A stretch of DNA of 64,000 nt, from the NCBI GenBank assembly GCA_025331125.1, contig JAOALB010000086.1:62001-126000 (forward strand), read 5' to 3'. Positions 12,092 through 23,866 of the stretch are shown one piece after another. Each line of letters starts with the position of its first letter. Position 1 is the stretch's first letter. The notes below the pieces were generated by a model, which saw only the letters and a program-made list of their open reading frames with translations, was not told the DNA's origin and searched no databases. Made by a program: the position numbers and the translations under genes. The DNA is from Mycogone perniciosa. Its lineage: Eukaryota > Ascomycota > Sordariomycetes > Hypocreales > Hypocreaceae.

Positions 12092-13776
12092 GATGATGGA
12101 TGTGATGGTTGGTGTGCGGGAAAAAGTAGTCCGAGAGGCTGCCAAGTAGCGTGAACAGCAGCGGTTGATCGAACTCGTGAAGAGGCGGAATCAACCGGAA
12201 AAAGAGGCGCGACAAAGGAGTATCGCGGGCAGTGGCTCAGAGATGGCTCAGCTGGAGGATGTGCGAGCGTTGAGATTTGCGGTGCTGACGACACAAACCA
12301 CAACAGCGATCGCGAGGAAAGGTCTGAAAGGGGTTGATGGGGTCGAAGGAGAAGATCAGGTCGTGGAGATGCGACGCGCTCTTGAGAGTAGAATTGCGGA
12401 TTTGGTGTTGCGCACGGAATCAGCCCTAGCTGGAGAAGAAGAAGTGCGTACTGATTGTGAAGGGAGGAGATGTAAAGAAGAGGAGGATGGAGGAGAGAGG
12501 AGAAAAGAGGGCGAGAAATAGATGGCGGCGCGAGCGCAGGAACGCGGGTCACAAGGGAAACCTGAGAGGCGCTAACTCTGCGTGCTCCTGAAAAGCGCCT
12601 CTGCGCTGAGGCAGCCTGGCCTCAAGCCTGGCAGGCTAGTAACAGTCAGACAACCGCAGCCAGCCAAGTCTGCTAACGTAAGAAGCACCCGCTAGTAATA
12701 CAGGGCATACTAATACTAAGCGCTGTGTCCGAGCGGCACGGAATTGCCGTTTGTTGCATAAACCCCGTTTTCTCTCATGCAATGTGCTTGAAAACACCTG
12801 GCATGTTGGCGTTTAACGATGTGTCCCGTTTAGAGGGGTCTTACTGTGTTCATATTCCTGGCTGAAAGGTCGCCCCCTGAGAGACTCCAAAAGGAACAGA
12901 TCCTGCCGAATTTACACGTAATCAAGGATGTGGCTGAATGCAAACAAAACTCGCGTCAAATCCCAGGGGTATCTATCTATCCACTCGCCTTACTCCGTAT
13001 TTACGGTCCAATTGCATTGTAACCACGCAGTTTTCCCAACCCTGTTCGTTCCTTTACGTCTTACGGAGTAGGAAGTACTCCGTACAGAGTACAGAGTACT
13101 CGGAACACTATTCACACAAAGACACTAGAACACTATGGCGGATGGACAGTTATGTGTTTCGTAAAAGTGCAGTGAAGCTGAACTGAAAGATGGCATGCCG
13201 ACTTGAGACGATAGGCCGGGCTGGCGGACAAAGAAAGTCTCGCAGCTCTCTACGAGCAGTGGCAGATGTAGCTTGCATGGTGAGCGGTAAGGATTCAACC
13301 ATCAACCTACAACTTTGATTGCCTTTGTGCTGTCACATCCAGAGTAAAGATGGCCACCGAACAGAGCCTTTCTCACATGCAAGTACTGTTGTCTAGGCGT
13401 CATCTTCGACGAGTACCGATTGCAAAAGGCTCGGAAACCTGACCCATCTTCCCATTCTGGTAAACTACCTAGACTGGGCCAGCGCTTTCTCTCAGGCATT
13501 ATTGGATGGGGCATCTTCTTCGTTGATGACTTAGATGGCATGTCCTGATGGTAGGGCCAGGTGATAATGGGCTCTCCACCAATCTTTCCCGTTCCTAACC
13601 CCAACCGTATGCGGTATGAATGCCCTGTCTGCGCGTGTGTCGTTCTATCGCCCTGCCGATTCCCAGCTCCAAGATCCCCCTGCCCGTTTATTATTTCCAG
13701 AGTGCCACATTTATTGGACAAAGTTCTAGTGCGCCTGGCATTTGATCATCACAATGTTTCAATTCGGTGCCCCTCG
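12092..13776. other. Promoter side of YRA1 and gene-free stretch
   Basis: A long frame on the minus strand across 12092-12552 is a pyrimidine-rich leader and lacks recognisable protein features. Palindromic TACGGAGTA-type motifs cluster near 13068-13100. A 139-codon frame over 13302-13721 has no ATG at its start and lies in the OST4 3' flank. No gene is supported. Confidence 0.5.
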
Positions 13777-13923
13777 TCATGATGCTTTCTGTGGCTCTGC
13801 CTTCTCCGCAACTGCCGGTTTGGCGTTCGCATTGACTTCCAGAAAGTGATACAATACAATGAGCAGCATAGATACAGTGCCCAGGAAGATTGCGAGTTTG
13901 TAGAGCTCGCCGTCGGAAATCAT
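13777..13923 (-). CDS. OST4: Oligosaccharyltransferase subunit Ost4
   Basis: The ATG at 13923 opens a 48-residue protein beginning MISDGELYKLAIFLG. It has one membrane helix (about residues 8-27) and a short Ala/Lys-rich cytosolic tail. This matches Ost4, a tiny one-helix subunit that holds Ost3/Ost6 and Stt3 together in the ER oligosaccharyltransferase for N-glycosylation. The open frame extends far upstream, but the family start is MISD. A likely 5' UTR intron lies at 13975-14049 (donor GTAAGG, branch CGCTAAC, acceptor GCGCAG). It is transcribed away from TMA46 across a 555-base shared promoter region. Confidence 0.9.
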   Translation of the reverse strand: MISDGELYKLAIFLGTVSMLLIVLYHFLEVNANAKPAVAEKAEPQKAS

Positions 13924-14478
13924 CTTGGTGACGCGATCGTGGAACGACTCGATCGCAAGAGGCAAACTAGACAGCTGCGCAAACACCAATTCGTTAGCGA
14001 CAATGATGCCAATTGGTGGTGATAGTGAAACAATGCTAAGCAGCCTTACCTGCTGTGCCAATGTGGTTGCTGGGATATTATTCGAGTGTTGAGCTGGTGG
14101 ATTTGGTAGCAATCTGGCCAGGAGGAGGACAGCTTGTAATAGCTCGCTGGTCGCACTGCTGCACCAGCCCCAGAGACCCACCTCGAAAAGGCAAAGAAAC
14201 ACATGGGTCTCGCACGTGACTATGTGACTTCATCCACCAAGAAGTGCAGCCCACCAAAGTCATCCCAAACTCTTGATCATTTTCGAGAAAGAACTATCGC
14301 CACAACCGAATTTTTGCCTGTGATTCCGGTCTTATTTACGATACAGTTCGAACGATAAAATCTAGAATATTCGAGCCGACCAATTTACCCGCCCTCATTG
14401 ATCGTTTCTCCTTTGTCGTGGTCCATTCTCCTTTTCAACTACCCCACCACAGTCCACCGCCATCGCTCGCTGCCCATC
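13924..14478. promoter_or_regulatory. Divergent promoter region OST4/TMA46
   Basis: The 555 bases between the two start codons hold the OST4 5' UTR, its likely intron and both promoters. A CT-rich tract precedes the TMA46 ATG. No further gene is seen. Confidence 0.55.
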
Positions 14479-15661
14479 ATGCCGCCAAAGAAGGAGCCCA
14501 AGGTCGGGGGTGGCAAGAAGCCATCTGCGACGAAGCTTGTGGAGGATAAGACGTTCGGCATGAAAAACAAGAAAGGAGCTGCTGCCCAAAAACAAATTCA
14601 GCAGATGACAAACAACCTCAAAGGCAGTGGTAGCGCCGAGGAGAAGCGCAAGGCGGCCGAGAAGGCACTGCGTGAGAAGGAGAAGAAGGCAGCCGAAGAC
14701 GCAAAGAAAGAAGCCGCGCTGCTGCTGAACAGGCCAGCCCAGATTCAGAAAGTGCCGTTCGGTGTCGACCCCAAGACTGTTTTGTGCATCTTCTACAAAA
14801 AGGGTGACTGTGAGAAGGGGAAGAAGTGCAAGTTTGCACATGATCTAAGCATTGAGCGCAAGACGGAGAAGAAGAACCTATACGCGGACACCAGAAAGGA
14901 GGAAGAGGAGGACAAGAAAAAACAAGAGACGTCTGCCGATTGGGACGAAGAACAGCTACGCAAGGTTGTTTTGTCCAAGAAGGGCAACCAGAAAACCGGC
15001 ACCGACAAAGTGTGCAAATACTTCATCCAGGCCATCGAGGATGGCAAGTATGGTTGGTTTTGGATTTGTCCAAACGGAGGCGACAAGTGCATGTACCGGC
15101 ATGCTCTCCCACCTGGGTAAGTCAACTTAGGTCATGTTGTGAACTTTCATCAACCGTGGTGCTGACACATGTTATAGCTTCGTTTTGAAGACAAAGGAGC
15201 AAAGAGCAGCGGAGAAGGCGCTGATGGACAAATCTCCGCTCATGACGTTGACCTTGGAGGACTTCTTGGAATCCGAACGACACAAGCTTACTGGAACTCT
15301 GACGCCAGTCACACCAGAATCCTTTGCCAAATGGAAGAAGGATCGTTTGGATAAGAAGGCGGCCGAAGAACAGGCTCGTAAGGCCAAGGAGAATACGGGA
15401 CGAGCCCTCTTTGAGAGCGGCAAATGGAGAGATGAGGATGGCTCGGATGAGGACGATGACGACGATGATGCCTGGAACCTCGAGAAACTCAGAAGAGAGA
15501 CGGAGGCCTTGCGACAGAGGAAAGAAGAAGAGCGGCTCGCGACCCTTCATGGAGGGGTGGTGTCGAGTACGGAAGGATTTGAAACACCTGCAGCAGAGGC
15601 AGAGGCAGAGGCAGCGGAAGCATCCACGGCACAGACAGCCGAGGAAGTACCTGCAGCTTGA
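14479..15661 (+). CDS. TMA46: CCCH zinc-finger protein Tma46/DFRP1 (ZC3H15)
   Basis: Two exons (14479-15116, 15178-15661) give 373 residues. The N-terminus is Lys-rich and helical (residues about 1-85). The first CCCH finger has C103, C111, C117 and H121. A second, wider finger around residues 180-208 ends in CMYRH. The C-terminal part holds the family block MTLTLEDFLESERHKL and an acidic Asp run followed by AWNLEKLRRETEALR, the DFRP region that binds the GTPase Rbg1/DRG1. Tma46 associates with translating ribosomes and stabilises Rbg1. The tail after residue 330 is Ala/Glu-rich repeat. The 61-base intron sits at a GG/C junction within the second-finger region. Confidence 0.93.
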
Positions 15662-17264
15662 ACGGCTGTCGTATGTACTCAGGGTCAAAACGACCCGAAG
15701 CCCCCTAACAAGGCGAATGCCGCATGAGGTAATTCCGAGCACCTGCTGGAGTAGTTCACCAGCGTGTGGCTCTTACAGGACGAAGATGGTGGCGCTTTTC
15801 GAAGTCGCCATTCACCCTCGGATATCGGGATGGCTGCATTTGCAGCATTAGAGTGCCTACCTACTTTGTCTTATTGTGGTAGCGCATCGATCGCACCTGA
15901 GAATGAAAGAGAAAGGGACGGGAGTTTGGATGACTGACAAGTCGGGAGACGATGGGAGATGATATGCTACCAAGGCTAACAAGCTGGAAAAGCTCACAAC
16001 TAGAACATGATATGCCTAATGCATTGATCTGTTGGTCCATCGAAATTGGTTTCTCGCCATTGGCCCGTGGCTGTGTGTGGCGACACAAGGTACTCCGTAC
16101 CAAGTTCGGCATTTGAATGAGCCACCACAGCATGTACTTGCTACCACAGAACGTGTTTCTTGTGTATTCTTGGACAGAGCGCGATAAAATGCTTGAGCGT
16201 AGAGGATACCTTAGTAGTTGAGGTATTTTATTCAAGTGGCAGCTATTCTAGCCGTTGCGGTGTACGGAGTATGGTGTACGGAGAGGTACCTTACTCGTAC
16301 GGAGTACCTATCTCTGATATGATAAGCTCTCTGTCTTCCCGCTGATGACGTCCTAACAGCTCTAACCAGAAAACACCATGTGCACACACCGGCCTCCAGC
16401 CACAATGGCGGCTTGTCAATGGCTGCCCCAGTGAGGCGTGACAGCAGGAAACCAATTGACGACATGTGTGCGTTCGAATGGCAGCATTTCCACCGGTCGC
16501 TATGACGAGAGCTCTCCAATGATCTCCACAGGCACACAGGAGGTGCCAACATGTGACAGGCGAGAGCTGCTAGGGCGATAGGCATCCAAGTATCTGCGGG
16601 GTATGTACAGTGCAGATAAGTGACCCGAGACACTATCTACTAATAGTACGGAGTATCTGGGCAAGACAAGAAAGACACCAACGCTGCGAGCTTCCCCACA
16701 ACGGATCCTAAGACGGGATCTGATCAACTCCAAGAAGATGGGCTCAATCCGAGGGGCTGCTGCTCGTCGTTAGCCTTTTGGCACCCCTCACCCTCACCCG
16801 CACCCTCCTCACTATTCGTTCCCGTTATCATCCTCCATCTCGGGCTTGCCATCGCCATCAATCATCCATCGTCGTCGTGCAACAGAACAGGCCTGACGGC
16901 GACGCTCGCTCGCCCGCTTTCGCACCTCTCGCATCCCCTCATCCTCTTATTCCCATCCTCCTCTGTCTATTCTCTTCTCTTCCCTTCGTGTGTCTCTGGT
17001 AGCGTCTGACGGTCTCTTGTCCATCTCCCATCTTCAGCCATATCTCGATAGTACCCGATCTCTCGACACCGGCAACGATCAGCTCCCGCCCCGAAAGTCG
17101 CATAACCCGTCCGACGACACGCACAGCCTGCGCATCTTGTTGAAGGCTCTTGATGGACAAGAGGCTTCTGGCTGCTGGCCGTGCTGCGATCCGCGCTCCG
17201 GACTCTGGTCTCCTTCGAGACCGCAGTCTGAACGCGTTGTGACCGGACGCCAATCGCCAGAAGC
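15662..17264. other. Intergenic with TACGGAGTA cluster and long CT-rich leader
   Basis: Between 16085 and 16655 there are several GTACGGAGTA/TACTCCGTAC motifs. From about 16770 to 17030 the sequence is strongly pyrimidine-rich, as in fungal promoters and 5' UTRs. Open frames here have no recognisable product. Confidence 0.5.
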
Positions 17265-18593
17265 ATGAGCGCTGAGGCTAGACGTGGTCACCAAGATGTC
17301 CCCGGTCGCTCTGCATCAGCCGTCATGCCTCACACGGGAGGACGAGAAAGGGAGCGAGAGCGGCGGCAAGAGCGGGAGTGGCCTAACGCGCTCGTGAAGC
17401 GCTATCGCATCGAGATTGCGGCCAGCACCTCGAGCGTCTTCTCTACGCTTGCTGCTTTCCCGCTTGATAGCGTCAAAACGCGCATGCAGACGTACCAGTA
17501 TCGAGGCTTTCTAGACTGCGTCAAACACACCTACCGCACCGAGGCGTTCGCTGGATTCTTTCGAGGCAAGCCCATTTACCCGCTCCCCTTCCCTGCTACC
17601 TAGTGTTTTGTTGAGCTTGTTGTTTTGGAATCAATCGTCTGGATTCCTGTGTCTGTGAATTCTACATGTCGCCATACCCTAACAGTGGAGTGTTCGCAGG
17701 TGTTACTGCCCCCATGGCCAGCATCACACTCGTCCGTACCGTCTCGTTCTCCATATACCAGCGAGCCAAGCACGTTTACTCCGGCTGGGTAAAACAAAAT
17801 CTCGGCTTCGACGTCTCCCGCCATGTCAACAAGACAGGAACATACCCCAATCTTTACACAATTGGCTGCTTTGGTGCGGCCGGAGCGACAGCGGGATCCG
17901 CCATCACGTTTTTGGCCTGCCCGTTTGAGCTCACTAAGCTGAGCGCGCAAGTATCCGTGCTCTTGGCAGAGCGTGCGAACGATTGTACACGAAGTCGCGA
18001 GGTAGCGAAGAGCTACCAAAATAAGGGGACGTTCAAGACCATGGCGAATATTATCAAACACCGAGGAATACTGGGGCTTTACACCGGATTCCAATTACAT
18101 CTCTGTAGGCACAACCCCCCCCTCCCACCATCTTGGTACTATTGCTAATAGGCCGAACAGTGCGCGATACATTGGGGACGGCTATCTACTTCATGGTATA
18201 TGAGAGCGGGAAGCAACTCGGCACCACCTTTGCCGGGGACAGTCCGAATAGTAACAAGCTAGCTGTCGTTGCAGCAGGTGGCCTGTGCGGGCTTGTGTCA
18301 TGGGCGATGATCTGTAAGTGACTCTCAGGGCGGTTGGACTCTCAGGGGCTCTCAACTCACACCTTACAGATCCAATTGACTCAGCAAAGAGCATATACCA
18401 AAGAAACTCACTCCTGTTCTCCCGTGGAGAAAAAGTCGAGCCAGCACCCAAGATCGAATTCTTTAAGCGCCACATGTACCGCGGTCTAGGTGTATCCATG
18501 ATCCGGTCCTGTACTGTCAACGCCATCTTCTTCTCATCTTTCGAGTTCATCAAAAAGCGTATCAAGACGCTTGATGACGAACGCAAACCCTAG
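17265..18593 (+). CDS. Mitochondrial carrier family (SLC25) protein
   Basis: Four exons (17265-17565, 17700-18104, 18161-18313, 18370-18593) give 360 residues. The three-fold repeat is clear from the PX[DE]XX[KR] signatures PLDSVK, PFELTK and PIDSAK, one per repeat, each on an odd-numbered helix. Six membrane helices are expected in the inner mitochondrial membrane. The N-terminus has about 45 Arg/Glu-rich residues before the first helix. The first intron needs a GC donor (GAG|GCAAGC) with a normal CAG acceptor, because no GT site keeps the frame before the stop; splicing restores FFRGVTAP. Substrate cannot be assigned from what I can see; the general pattern is close to carnitine/amino-acid type carriers. 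Confidence 0.88.
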
Positions 18594-19619
18594 AGAACAA
18601 CGACCTGTGTACATCACCGACCGATCCATGAACTGACTAACTGACTGTTACTATTTACCAGAAAAAAATCCAGGAGATATGGCTAAAGGGAAAATAAGGG
18701 CTGCATCACAAACTTCGGGGCGTTTATATATCTTGGTAACTACTTGCCTATCTGTCGTTTTTTACACTTTTATTGATTGACGCATCTCATGTGTTTTCTT
18801 TGAGTCACTGGCGCGGCAACGGTGATTTCTCAAGAGGATTTGACATTACTGGCCTCTATTTTTGGTCGACTATATAGGTATGTGACCCCGAAATTCTACG
18901 GAATTACTGAGGGTGGATGGAACAATTGCAGACAGAACTTTATAGCACTGTGGAAGAATGTTCGATCCTTGATATGTGAGTCTTGGAAACAATGAGAATA
19001 TACCAAATAGCCATGTTATTGTTTATGTAGTGAGGTTCTGTTCACTTTCACAACCGTAGAGAAGTATTGGGGGGAAAAGGGGGGGTGTTGATAATGGACA
19101 AAAGTTTACGACCACCCGTGTCCTTCACATAAACCAATCGCAAAACATGAGCAAACCAATGGATAAGATTTGAATCTAAATCTTCCAAGTGAAACCGAAT
19201 GCAAGGTGCTTTTATTTTCACCGGGCAACATAAACTCATGAGCACGTCCCCTTCCTTTCCCTACCCCAATTGCTGCTAGGATATGACAGTTGTGATCGTT
19301 GCCACCCCTTCCTTTCCTTTAGATCATCATCGTCGTCGTCGTCATCGTTGCCGTAGTCATGTCTGCCCTACCAAATCCGAAATGTAGACTTTGCAATATG
19401 GAAAAACGAAAGAAGAAAGAAAATGAGGAGCAAAGCAAAAAAAAAGTACAAGAAAGTACCCCTCCCCCCTGATGCAGGCCAACGCCTGTAATCCTACTGT
19501 GACGTAGGTGGTAGTAGGCCCAAAAAAAGAATCAACAGAAATAATGCTCGGTTTGGTTTTGATCTCTTTATGCTGCGTCTGATTTCGCTGCAGTTGATCT
19601 TTCTGCATTGGCTTTATGC
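18594..19619. other. Convergent intergenic region, carrier/THR4
   Basis: No gene is supported. A CAT/CGT trinucleotide tract (about 19323-19345) and A-rich stretches are present. Both neighbouring genes end into it. Confidence 0.55.
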
Positions 19620-21581
19620 CTACAGTTCCTGCGCTACCTGAGCTTTGACAAGCTCACGAACCTGCTGCCAATCGTTTCCCACGAGAGTGACTCTCTTTTC
19701 TTTCTCGACGAGACCGACAAACTCGGATGGGAGAACCTTGGTCTCGAAATCGAAGCCCTCCTCGCCTTTGAGTGCCTTATCCACGGCTTCAGAGAACTTG
19801 CCTGGGTGCGCAGTCGAGAGAGAAATATGCGGCACGTTGGTGCCGGCCCGCTGGGTAGATCTCTGCGTCGCTGCAGCACCGACTGCTGTATGAGGGTCCA
19901 GGACATAGCCGACTTTGCGGTAAAAGGTCTGAATGGTCTCGATTGTCTCCACATCCGTCACGCGCTCACTCTCAAAGTCGCGCCGAGCAGTCTTGAGGAC
20001 ATCCTGGTACACCGGCCCAAATGCGCCGGTGTTCTTGAGATCTTTGAGCCACTGGGCGACCTCCTGACCAGCTTGCTTCTGGTTCCAGAGATCGTCCATA
20101 CCCGCGGTAGCTGCGAACTCGTAGGCGAGATACCATAACAGGCGCTCAAAGTTGCTCGACACAAGAATGTCCATTGCTGGGCTCAGGGTTTCCTTGACAC
20201 CTCCCAATTGAGGGTTGGCACCCTCGACGGCTTCGGAGTCAGAGCTTGCAGGGTTCTTCTCATATTTGCCCGTTTTCCAGAATCGATCGAGGATATCGTT
20301 CTCGTTGGTGGCAATGACGAGCTTGTCGATTGGAAGACCCATGCGCAGAGCGAAGTAGCCTGCGAGAATGTCGCCGAAATTGCCCGTAGGGACAACGAAA
20401 CGGACCTTGTCGCCCAGCTTGAAGCCGGAGGACGATGTCTTGGCTAGAGAGAAGTATGAGTAGAAATAGTATACGATCTGGGCCAGGATTCGAGCCCAGT
20501 TGATCGAGTTGATGGCTCCGAGGTTTAGGGCTTTGTTGGAATCGGCGTCGGCGAACATAGCTTTGACAATATCCTAAAGAGTTTATGTAAGAATACAGTT
20601 TGAAGGAAAAACGAGCCCATAGGCTCGCCAAGAGTGGCGGTTGGTGGCAGTTGCAATTTACCTGACAGTTGTCAAATGTGCCTTCGACCGCAAGGCAGTG
20701 AACGTTCTTGTCGGTCACTGTGGCCATCTGGGCCTCCTGGAGGGGGCTAACGCGGCCTTGGGGATACATGATGAAGACGGAGACATCCTTCTTCCCTCGC
20801 AGACCGTAAATGGCAGCGGAGCCAGTGTCGCCACTGGTGGCGCCGACTACAGTAAGATGGTGTCGTTCTACCGAAAAGTGAGTGAGTTTTTCTTTTTGAA
20901 AGGCGAGTTTGGAGCGTGGTATGCGTGCGTGCGTGAGTTGTGCAGGGGTGAAACCCAGGGCAGTGATCTCAAATTATCCTATCCAGGGCGATGGGTCGCA
21001 TACCTTTGCTGGTCTTGCCTTCATTCTTTCTCACAAGGAAGTACTCAAAAAGGTTGCCCAAGAACTGCAGTGCTACATCCTTGAAGGCAAAAGTCGGGCC
21101 ATGGAATAATTCGAGGAGGTAGTGGTTCTCCTGTAGGTGGACGAGCGGCGTGGTCTCTGCGGATCGGAAAGTCGAGTAGCTGCGCTCAATGATGCCCTTC
21201 AGATCGGCGGAGGGAATTTCGGAGGGCGAAATGTAGAGCGACATGATCTCGAAGGCGAGTTCGGGGAAGCTGAGGTCTTTCCATGACTGCCAGGAGGAGG
21301 ATACGTTCGGGATCTCCTCGGGGATGTAGAGACCGCCATCGTTGGCGAGACCCTTGAGGACAACCTCCTCAAACGAGAACTAGTGAGAAATCGAGCGGTC
21401 AGCTGCCCGGTCTAGAGTCTTGGAAAGCGCGAGCAAAGTGAGAGCAAGGTGAGAGCAAGGCGAGGGGAGTCTGATATCAATGTTGCGAGGGCTTGGAACT
21501 CCTTACACCAACGTCCTCTCCACGGGAGCTCAGGTAGCTTTGCGACCGATTCTGGTCCTTGGTTGTGCCGTTTTGCGCCAT
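19620..21581 (-). CDS. THR4: Threonine synthase
   Basis: Four exons (21507-21581, 21004-21379, 20662-20867, 19620-20573) give 536 residues. It converts O-phosphohomoserine to threonine with pyridoxal phosphate, the last step of threonine synthesis. The N-terminal domain includes YLSSRGEDVGFSFEEVV. The HGPTFAFKD motif carries the PLP Schiff-base lysine at about residue 125. The GATSGDTGSAA block binds phosphate, and VPTGNFGDILAGY matches the family C-terminal region. The length fits fungal enzymes. The third exon begins inside the KERHHLTVVGATSGDTG segment, and all three junctions keep the frame. A 48-base AG microsatellite lies about 140 bases upstream of the start. Confidence 0.96.
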
Positions 21582-21719
21582 GACTAGCTTTTGCGAAGAT
21601 GGAAGCTTGCGAACTGAATTATATATGGTTGTAATAGTTGTCTAGCGTAACGTGCGGCGCGAGAAACGGCGGGGGGAGAAAAGCATCGACGAGGCGCTCG
21701 GTCTTCTCTTGACAACAAT

Positions 21720-21722
<3 letters not shown>

Positions 21723-21770
<48 letters not shown>
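21723..21770. repeat. (AG)24 microsatellite upstream of THR4
   Basis: An uninterrupted AG dinucleotide run lies 142-189 bases upstream of the threonine synthase start, on the promoter side. On the THR4 sense strand it reads CT, like the pyrimidine tracts found near many fungal transcription starts. It is likely length-variable. Confidence 0.95.
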
Positions 21771-21773
<3 letters not shown>

Positions 21774-23866
21774 CTAGTTCAGAGTTAGCGTCCCAGCCAC
21801 ACGTTGAATCCATCGTCGTTTTTGTCTTTTTTTGCTGGGGTTCCTTACGCCAGCTCGTATCAATGTCCAAGCTGCAATGTCGAAAACGCACGCGGTCTAA
21901 CTGCGATGCCGGAAGAGGAGTTGTTGACCTCTTCGTCTAGACTCACTCTATCGAGGCGATGAGAAAAGGAAAAGAGAGCGTTCGCAAGTGGCAATCGCAA
22001 GCCAGCAAGCAGACCAACAATCACCAGGTGTGCCAAATCAGAGGCCGCACGCACAAAACCAAATCACCAATTTGCCGACCAAGGTGAGAAGGGGTTGAAA
22101 TAGGTGGTCGAAGAAAAAAGGACAGTCGGCGGCGAAAGTGATGAAAAAAGCGAGTAATATAGCGGTGGTGGACTGAAAGCGAGAGACTCAGTCATTCATA
22201 GCGCCGTCCACTGGCGGCCATCATCGGAGACCCCCTCTTCCCTTTTGCGTCTAGTGCGGGGTGGGCTGTTCTCCTTTTTGGTGGTGCTTCTGCGCGCCTG
22301 CTGCGATCCTATTGGCCAGAGAAGGTACATGGCCACGGAGTACTGTGTATGTACGGAGTACTCGTATGTACGAAGTAGTACCTTGTTAGCAGGATATGCG
22401 CCTCTAGAAACGAATAGACTTGTCTTTAGGCATAGGTAGGTGCGATTATTCTCTGTGCTACCGTTAACGGTTAGGTAGTATGCCAGCCCACGTATTACCA
22501 GTATCATGTATGGACACGCAGATGAGATGGTAGAAAAAGTAATCAAATCAATAGTTGATCGTTACGTGGTCTACCCAGCCTGGTTGCTGAGAGCGAGCGC
22601 ACCGCATCGCGTCGCATCGCATCGCATATCGCATCTCCGATCTGTGGGAGCAGTCAATCGCTGCCGAGCTATAAAAACCGCATGCGCGCCTCTTTCTGGC
22701 AACGGATCCGCTTGGCTGATTCCCCCCTCCCTTCCATCCCCTCCTTAATATTCTGCTGACTGAATAACCGTCATCGCACAGGCGCATGTGCCGATCCGTC
22801 AGCTGTCAAGTGTGCGGCCTGCCAGCTTCATAGTAGTGCTGCAGTCAGTATAACAGCCCAAAGACCGCCAAAAGATGACGGGGCACATGTAGCCTGATAA
22901 ATGACACGGAAATCCTGGCCGATTCGATTGTTCTTCAACACGCCCTCCGATTGCCTGAGGTATCTAGGCAGTGCAACCCTGTGCGAGTCGGCCAATTCTT
23001 CCCACTTCCACCTTCTCACTGCTGCCACCAAGCCGAGTTAATGCGCGCTCAAGAAAGGCTATGTATGTTGCATGCAATGGTAGACCGCTAGGCAGCAGAG
23101 GGGATGGAAGCGAATAGCCGTGCCCATCCATGTTCCCGATCTGGGGCTTTGTAGGCGGTTGGTTCATGCCCTCGTGAGCACACTATCCCCACCCAGAGCT
23201 TTTCGACCTGCCTCTCAGCTGGCGCTCCGTGTTACCCAACATTTGGATGGCCCGGCCTAAAGAGTGGAATATCTCCTGATTTTCTTTCTTTCTTTGACAG
23301 TATTGCAGATGCGGCTGAAGTGATGAACCAGGGTCTGTTGTTTTGGCAGAGCTTTGAACCTGACAGAGCCGCAAAGCGAGCACTGCGGTAGAGGCCTGAC
23401 CCTTGTATCGGAAGCCAAAATAGGCACAGTGACGTCGGTCGGCCATCTCAAAGTGCCTGGAGGGCATCTAAGGAGCTCCCCTAGCACCTTGTCGGAGAGC
23501 TTGTCCTGATGAGAGCCATTGATGCTCGGCTACTGCACTGTAACCCTGTACTCTCTCGCCTTTCTCAGGATTCCCTCCCCTCACAACCATCACACCTCTC
23601 TATCTCTATATTTGTCCAATCGGAAAACATCGCAAGGGTGTCAAAAATGCCTCCAGCACTATTCGTCCGTCTGCGTACATGGGCTCCGCTGGGTCGCACT
23701 TAGCCACCGCAATTTTTTTTCTCTCGCAGTGTGGGATAGCAAGTAGTGTAATCTGTATGTGTATGCATATAGTTGGAGCATTTCGTAACTCGTAAACTGC
23801 CGTTGCATGCACGGAGTATCATGCACTGTGCTCCAGCAATGTCGAGTGTTGTTAAACTTTATGATT
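21771..23866. other. Intergenic, THR4 promoter side to AT-hook gene 3' end
   Basis: About 2 kb without a supported gene. It has TACGGAGTA-type motifs near 22336-22375 and a short GCATC tandem (about 22605-22635). Open frames lack recognisable features. Confidence 0.5.

Noticed and set aside
11878..12552. 224-codon minus-strand frame overlapping YRA1 exon 1
   Set aside because: It overlaps YRA1 coding sequence in another frame and is a pyrimidine-rich leader; the Ser/Pro/Leu composition is what such DNA encodes by chance.
13302..13721. 139-codon minus-strand frame
   Set aside because: It begins at TTG, has no ATG near its start, no recognisable domain, and lies in the OST4 3' flank.
15122..15742. 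206-codon minus-strand frame
   Set aside because: Antisense shadow of the TMA46 second exon; low-complexity Leu/Arg/Cys content mirrors the Glu/Ala repeats.
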